From contig JAGRKY010000231.1 in assembly GCA_020442095.1 (NCBI GenBank), positions 2,290-8,117 of the forward strand: 5,828 nucleotides of DNA, in the 5' to 3' direction. The stretch comes from Bauldia sp. GTDB taxonomy: Bacteria; Pseudomonadota; Alphaproteobacteria; Rhizobiales; Kaistiaceae. Of this stretch, positions 1 to 5,828 are shown piece after piece. The notes below the pieces were generated by a model. It was given only the letters and a program-made list of their open reading frames with translations. It was not told where the DNA came from and searched no databases. Both the position numbers and the translations under genes were made by a program. Each line of letters opens with the position of its first letter. Position 1 is the first letter of the stretch.

Positions 1-1395
<1,395 letters not shown>

Positions 1396-1397
1396 GG

Positions 1398-3221
<1,824 letters not shown>

Positions 3222-3243
3222 CGACCGATCAGCCGCGGTCCTT

Positions 3244-4671
3244 TCAACTCGCCTTGAGGAAGTGCGGGTGCTGGGACCCGAAGGCGGGATCGTTCACCGG
3301 CGTCTCGAGCGCCTCGAGGAAATCCTCGCACCAGCGGCCGACATTGTAGCGAAGGAGCTGGTCATACATGCTCCGCCAGCGCGAAATGCGCTCGTCGAGC
3401 GGCATCGAGACGGCCCCGGCAATCGCGCCGGCCGTCGATTCCATGTCATAGGGGTTGACCAGTACCGCCCCGTCCAGCTCGCGGGCCGCGCCGGCGAAAC
3501 GGGACAGGACGAGGACGCCGGGATCCTCCGGATCCTGCGCCGCGACGAACTCCTTGGCAACGAGGTTCATGCCGTCGCGGAGCGGCGTGACGAGACCGAC
3601 ATCGGCAAGCCGGTAGAGCCCGGCAAGCGTCGTCCGCTTGATGGTCCGGTTGATGTAGCGGATCGGCACCCAGTCGAGGTCGCTGAAGGCACCATTGATC
3701 CGCCCGGCCGTCTCGGCGATCTCGCGCTGCATGTCGGCATATTCGGGGACTTCCGAACGCGATTTCGGCGTCACCTGCAGGTAGACGACGCGGCCGTGCG
3801 AGGCGGGATTGTTCTCGAGGTAGCGCTCGTAGGCGAGCATCCGCTGGTCGATGCCCTTGGAATAGTCGAGCCGGTCGACGCCCATGATCAGTTTGCGGCC
3901 CTGGAGGCTCACCGCCATCCGCTTGACCAGCGCGTTGTGCTCGGCCTCTTCCGCGATCTTCGTGAATTCCTCGGTCTCGATGCCGATCGGGAAAGCGCCG
4001 ATCTTGAACTCGCGATCGCCGGCGCGGAAGGTGCCGCGGCTCGTCTCGCGGCCCAGCCCCTCGCGGACCAGGCAGTTGACGAAATTCTCGGCGTCATAGT
4101 CGATCTGGAAGCCGACGAGATCGTAGCTGGTGAAGGCTTCGAGCAGCCGCCGGTGCCAGGGCATCGCGAAGAAGACGTCCGGCGGCGGCCAAGGAATGTG
4201 GAGGAAGAAGCCGATCTTGTTGGTGATGCCGCGGGCGCGGAGCTCGGCGGCGAGCGGGATCAGGTGATAGTCCTGCACCCAGATGACGTCATCTGGCCGG
4301 ACCTGCGCCGCCAGGATGCGGGCGAAAAAGGCATTGACCCGGAAATACCCGGTCGTGTCGCGCCGGTCGAAGTCGGCAAGGTCGAGCCGATAGTGGAGAA
4401 GCGGCCAGAGCGCCCGATTAGCGAAACCGCTGTAATATTCTTCCTGGTCGCGCTTGGTGAGATCGACCAGCGAGAAGGTGATATTCCCTTCGACCCGCGT
4501 ACGGATCTGGTCGCTTTCGGAGTCGGATTCGGCGGTTTCTCCCGACCATCCGAGCCACAGCCCGCCGCGATCGCGAAGAGCTGCCTGAAGGGCGACTGCC
4601 AATCCGCCGGCGCTTGCCCCCTTGTCAGCTGGCGGTGGCACACGGTTGGAAACGACAATCAGCCTGCTCAA
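3244..4671 (-). CDS. otsA: Trehalose-6-phosphate synthase (alpha,alpha-trehalose-phosphate synthase, UDP-forming)
   Basis: OtsA is a retaining GT20 (GT-B fold) glycosyltransferase that joins UDP-glucose and glucose-6-phosphate into trehalose-6-phosphate, the first step of cytosolic trehalose synthesis. Its 475 aa match E. coli OtsA (474 aa) closely. Residues corresponding to the E. coli active site are present: Arg10 in SNRVPPP, the [10 protein letters not shown] loop (19-28), Tyr80, Trp89, Asp134 in WVQDYHL, His158 in FFLHIPWPP, Arg267 and Lys272 in VDRLDYSKG, and the [11 protein letters not shown] segment (364-374) with Asp366 and Glu374. The start is TTG at 4671. It is forced: an in-frame TAG at 4705-4707 lies upstream, no ATG, GTG or TTG occurs between them, and the next in-frame start candidate (GTG, Val11) would remove Arg10. 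A strong SD precedes the TTG. The gene is downstream of otsB on the same strand across a 127-bp gap and converges on uup with a 22-bp gap. No damage is seen. Confidence 0.97.
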   Translation of the reverse strand: MSRLIVVSNRVPPPADKGASAGGLAVALQAALRDRGGLWLGWSGETAESDSESDQIRTRVEGNITFSLVDLTKRDQEEYYSGFANRALWPLLHYRLDLADFDRRDTTGYFRVNAFFARILAAQVRPDDVIWVQDYHLIPLAAELRARGITNKIGFFLHIPWPPPDVFFAMPWHRRLLEAFTSYDLVGFQIDYDAENFVNCLVREGLGRETSRGTFRAGDREFKIGAFPIGIETEEFTKIAEEAEHNALVKRMAVSLQGRKLIMGVDRLDYSKGIDQRMLAYERYLENNPASHGRVVYLQVTPKSRSEVPEYADMQREIAETAGRINGAFSDLDWVPIRYINRTIKRTTLAGLYRLADVGLVTPLRDGMNLVAKEFVAAQDPEDPGVLVLSRFAGAARELDGAVLVNPYDMESTAGAIAGAVSMPLDERISRWRSMYDQLLRYNVGRWCEDFLEALETPVNDPAFGSQHPHFLKAS

Positions 4672-4676
4672 GGCAA

Positions 4677-4682
4677 CCTCCC
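4677..4682 (-). promoter_or_regulatory. Ribosome binding site that fixes the TTG start of otsA
   Basis: Read on the minus strand, GGGAGG is followed by a 5-nt spacer (TTGCC) and the TTG codon of otsA. It is the best Shine-Dalgarno match in the window and compensates for the rare start codon. Confidence 0.75.
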
Positions 4683-4758
4683 AATAGGTCGGATGACTAG
4701 CACACTAATGCAGGATTAGCGCCACATCAGCGATCCAGTTTCCTCCATTGTCGTGAAT

Positions 4759-4778
4759 ATATTGCATCGCAACAATAT
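4759..4778. repeat. Inverted repeat with 6-bp arms and 8-nt spacer
   Basis: ATATTG (4759-4764) and CAATAT (4773-4778) are reverse complements separated by 8 nt. Overlapping it is a smaller dyad, TTGC-ATC-GCAA, with a different centre. It lies 2 bp from the 14-bp palindrome. In AT-rich sequence arms of this length can occur by chance, so functional significance is uncertain. Confidence 0.35.
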
Positions 4779-4780
4779 TT

Positions 4781-4794
4781 TCCAGATATCTGGA
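4781..4794. repeat. Perfect 14-bp palindrome, operator-like
   Basis: TCCAGATATCTGGA is fully self-complementary. It begins 4 bp past the otsB stop and ends about 110 bp upstream of the otsA start. There is no T-tract on either side, so it does not resemble an intrinsic terminator. It could be a binding site for a dimeric regulator or a small RNA hairpin (5-bp stem, 4-nt loop). The binding protein is unknown. Confidence 0.5.
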
Positions 4795-4798
4795 CAAT

Positions 4799-5545
4799 TC
4801 AGCGCAGTTGCTGGCCGGCCAGTTCCGCGAGCCATGCCCGTACACCCGCAGGATCGCTGAATGCTTGCTGTGCACTGCTGCCTCCCCGGGCATCGCCGAC
4901 CCGCAACGCCCGTCCGCCGCGACGCACCGCCTCTTCGAACATGCTTTCGTCGGTGACGTCGTCGCCGACCGCGAGGGGACGCCTGCCCCGGAAGCCGGGA
5001 CTTTGCATGAACGCGGCGAGCGCGTGGCCCTTGTCGGCGTGGGCGGGGCGAATCTCGAAGACGGCCTTGCCGGGCTGCACGGCCAGGCTATCGCCGGCCG
5101 CGGCCGCGGCATCGCGCACTTCGCGCTCGACCGCGTCGTGGAACGCGGGCACGGCCCGGAAATGGACCGCGACGGCGATCCCCTTGTCCTCGAGCAGGGT
5201 TCCCGGATGCGCGACGACGAAGGCCGCGAGGCGCTCCCTGATCCCGGCGAGCGCTTCGGCGACCGGCGGTACATCGATCCGGCCGTCCGGAAAGCGCAGC
5301 TCGGTGCCATGGACGGCGCCGACCGGCAGCCGGACCGGTGCGAACAGGCGGTCGACGGTCTCCATCCCACGCCCGGTGAGCAGCGCCAGCGCGCCGCCCG
5401 TCCGGTCGCGCAGCCGCGCGAGGACGCCCGGAAGACCGGCCGGGACCACCACGGCGTCCGGCGTCGGCGCGATGTCGATCAGGGTTCCGTCGATATCGAG
5501 GAAGAAAGCCCAGTCGTCGGTGGTGGAAGGCGGGGTCTCGGTCAC
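4799..5545 (-). CDS. otsB: Trehalose-6-phosphate phosphatase (HAD superfamily)
   Basis: OtsB dephosphorylates trehalose-6-phosphate to trehalose, completing the pathway begun by OtsA in the cytosol. The 248-aa protein is slightly shorter than E. coli OtsB (266 aa). HAD motif I is FLDIDGTL (15-22), with nucleophile Asp17 and general acid/base Asp19. Motif II is LLTGR (55-59, Thr57). Motif III is probably Lys172 in DKGHAL. Motif IV is VGDDVTDESMF (193-203) with Asp195, Asp196 and Asp199 for Mg2+. The cap region has the trehalose-phosphatase features VGAVHGTELR (75-84), KGIAVAVHFR (121-130) and PGKAVFEIRP (158-167), which separate it from generic HAD phosphatases. The start is GTG at 5545. No ATG, GTG or TTG lies in frame between it and the lepA stop codon, and motif I sits at the usual distance from the N-terminus. 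It is 76 bp downstream of lepA and upstream of otsA, all on the minus strand. No damage is seen. Confidence 0.96.
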   Translation of the reverse strand: MTETPPSTTDDWAFFLDIDGTLIDIAPTPDAVVVPAGLPGVLARLRDRTGGALALLTGRGMETVDRLFAPVRLPVGAVHGTELRFPDGRIDVPPVAEALAGIRERLAAFVVAHPGTLLEDKGIAVAVHFRAVPAFHDAVEREVRDAAAAAGDSLAVQPGKAVFEIRPAHADKGHALAAFMQSPGFRGRRPLAVGDDVTDESMFEEAVRRGGRALRVGDARGGSSAQQAFSDPAGVRAWLAELAGQQLR

Positions 5546-5555
5546 GGTGGCAACG

Positions 5556-5561
5556 TCCTTC
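5556..5561 (-). promoter_or_regulatory. Probable ribosome binding site of otsB
   Basis: GAAGGA on the minus strand lies 10 nt before the GTG start of otsB. The spacing is somewhat longer than ideal, which together with the GTG suggests modest translation initiation. No better SD or start is available in the gap. Confidence 0.45.
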
Positions 5562-5604
5562 GTCTCGGGGAAGCGGCGATACGGCCATCCTGAACGAGGC
5601 GGGG

Positions 5605-5620
5605 CGATGACCCGATGACC
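5605..5620. repeat. Perfect 8-bp tandem duplication between lepA and otsB
   Basis: CGATGACC occurs twice head to tail at 5605-5612 and 5613-5620, starting 1 bp past the lepA stop codon. The copies are identical. It may be a simple replication-slippage duplication; nothing else indicates a binding site. Confidence 0.4.
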
Positions 5621-5621
5621 G

Positions 5622-5828
5622 CTAGTCGTCCATCTTCAGGGCGGCGATGAAGGCTTCCTGCGGAATGTCGACCTTGCCGAACTGCCGCATCTTCTTCTTG
5701 CCGGCCTTCTGCTTTTTCAGAAGCTTTTTCTTCCGGGTCACGTCGCCGCCATAGCATTTCGCCGTCACGTCCTTGCGCATCGCGGCGATGGTTTCGCGGG
5801 CGATGACGCGGCCGCCGATGGCGGCCTG
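5622..5828 (-). CDS. lepA: Elongation factor 4 (LepA), C-terminal end only
   Basis: LepA/EF4 is a translational GTPase that acts on the ribosome; it was described as promoting back-translocation and affects initiation-complex and ribosome biogenesis. Only the last 68 residues plus a TAG stop (5622-5624) are visible; the GTPase domains lie beyond the right edge. The fragment is the LepA-specific C-terminal domain: [18 protein letters not shown], then [18 protein letters not shown], then [20 protein letters not shown] at the end. The lysine-rich stretch is normal for this tRNA- and rRNA-contacting domain. The gene is on the same strand as otsB, 76 bp upstream of it, with no evident terminator between them, so readthrough into otsB is possible. 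The visible sequence is intact. Confidence 0.97.
   Translation of the reverse strand, partial: QAAIGGRVIARETIAAMRKDVTAKCYGGDVTRKKKLLKKQKAGKKKMRQFGKVDIPQEAFIAALKMDD

Larger units (their letters stand above)
4672..4798 (-). promoter_or_regulatory. AT-rich otsB-otsA intergenic region with inverted repeats, probable otsA leader or control region
   Basis: This 127-bp gap is about 45% G+C by count (57 of 127), against roughly two-thirds in the flanking genes. In otsA direction it begins right after the otsB stop with a perfect 14-bp palindrome (4781-4794), then a dyad with 6-bp arms (4759-4778), an A/T-rich segment, and finally the otsA SD. No convincing sigma-70 promoter was found; TATATT on the minus strand near 4754-4759 could be a -10 but lacks a good -35. 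A role in transcription of otsA is inferred from the base composition and dyads. No protein-coding gene is supported here. Confidence 0.45.

Noticed and set aside
3223..3244. Possible bidirectional terminator between convergent uup and otsA: GACCG (3223-3227) pairs with CGGTC (3236-3240), followed by CTTT
   Set aside because: The stem is only 5 bp with an 8-nt loop, the T-run is three bases on the uup side and there is no T-tract on the otsA side. It is too weak to call without transcript data.
4705..4767. A 20-codon open frame (start MQYIHDN) in the otsB-otsA gap, in frame with otsA and ending at TAG 4705-4707; considered as a leader peptide
   Set aside because: It has no Shine-Dalgarno sequence before its ATG, no run of regulatory codons, and no attenuator hairpin with a T-tract downstream. 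Being in frame with otsA has a one-in-three chance.
4781..4794. The 14-bp palindrome read as an intrinsic terminator for otsB
   Set aside because: On the otsB strand the palindrome is followed by A residues, not a T-tract, and folding it as a hairpin leaves only a 5-bp stem.
4808..5593. A 261-codon open frame on the + strand opposite otsB
   Set aside because: It is antisense to a clear HAD phosphatase and has no recognisable domain; it is explained by codon bias.

Overview
The window is GC-rich chromosomal DNA, roughly two-thirds G+C by eye. It fits an alphaproteobacterium, most likely of the Hyphomicrobiales: codon use is strongly GC-biased, long open frames run antisense to the real genes, and the LepA C-terminus ends in ALKMDD. 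The genus cannot be fixed from this sequence. No mobile element, CRISPR array, rRNA or tRNA was seen.

Layout. On the + strand are the 3' part of prfC (peptide chain release factor 3, cut off at the left edge) and, 2 nt after its stop, a complete uup gene (ABC-F ATPase). They look like one translationally coupled unit. Uup converges on a minus-strand group across a 22-bp gap. Read in its own direction (right to left), that group is the 3' end of lepA (elongation factor 4, cut off at the right edge), otsB (trehalose-6-phosphate phosphatase) and otsA (trehalose-6-phosphate synthase).

The two ots genes form the complete two-step OtsAB route: UDP-glucose plus glucose-6-phosphate gives trehalose-6-phosphate, which gives trehalose, a compatible solute and stress protectant. 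Both genes use non-ATG starts (TTG for otsA, GTG for otsB). The other three genes act on the ribosome: RF3 recycles release factors, Uup is a ribosome-associated ABC-F protein, and LepA is a translational GTPase.

Almost everything is tightly packed and conventional. The one stretch that stands out is the 127-bp otsB-otsA gap. It is about 45% G+C and carries a perfect 14-bp palindrome and an adjacent dyad, so it is the best candidate for separate control of otsA. I found no convincing evidence for an undescribed system here.
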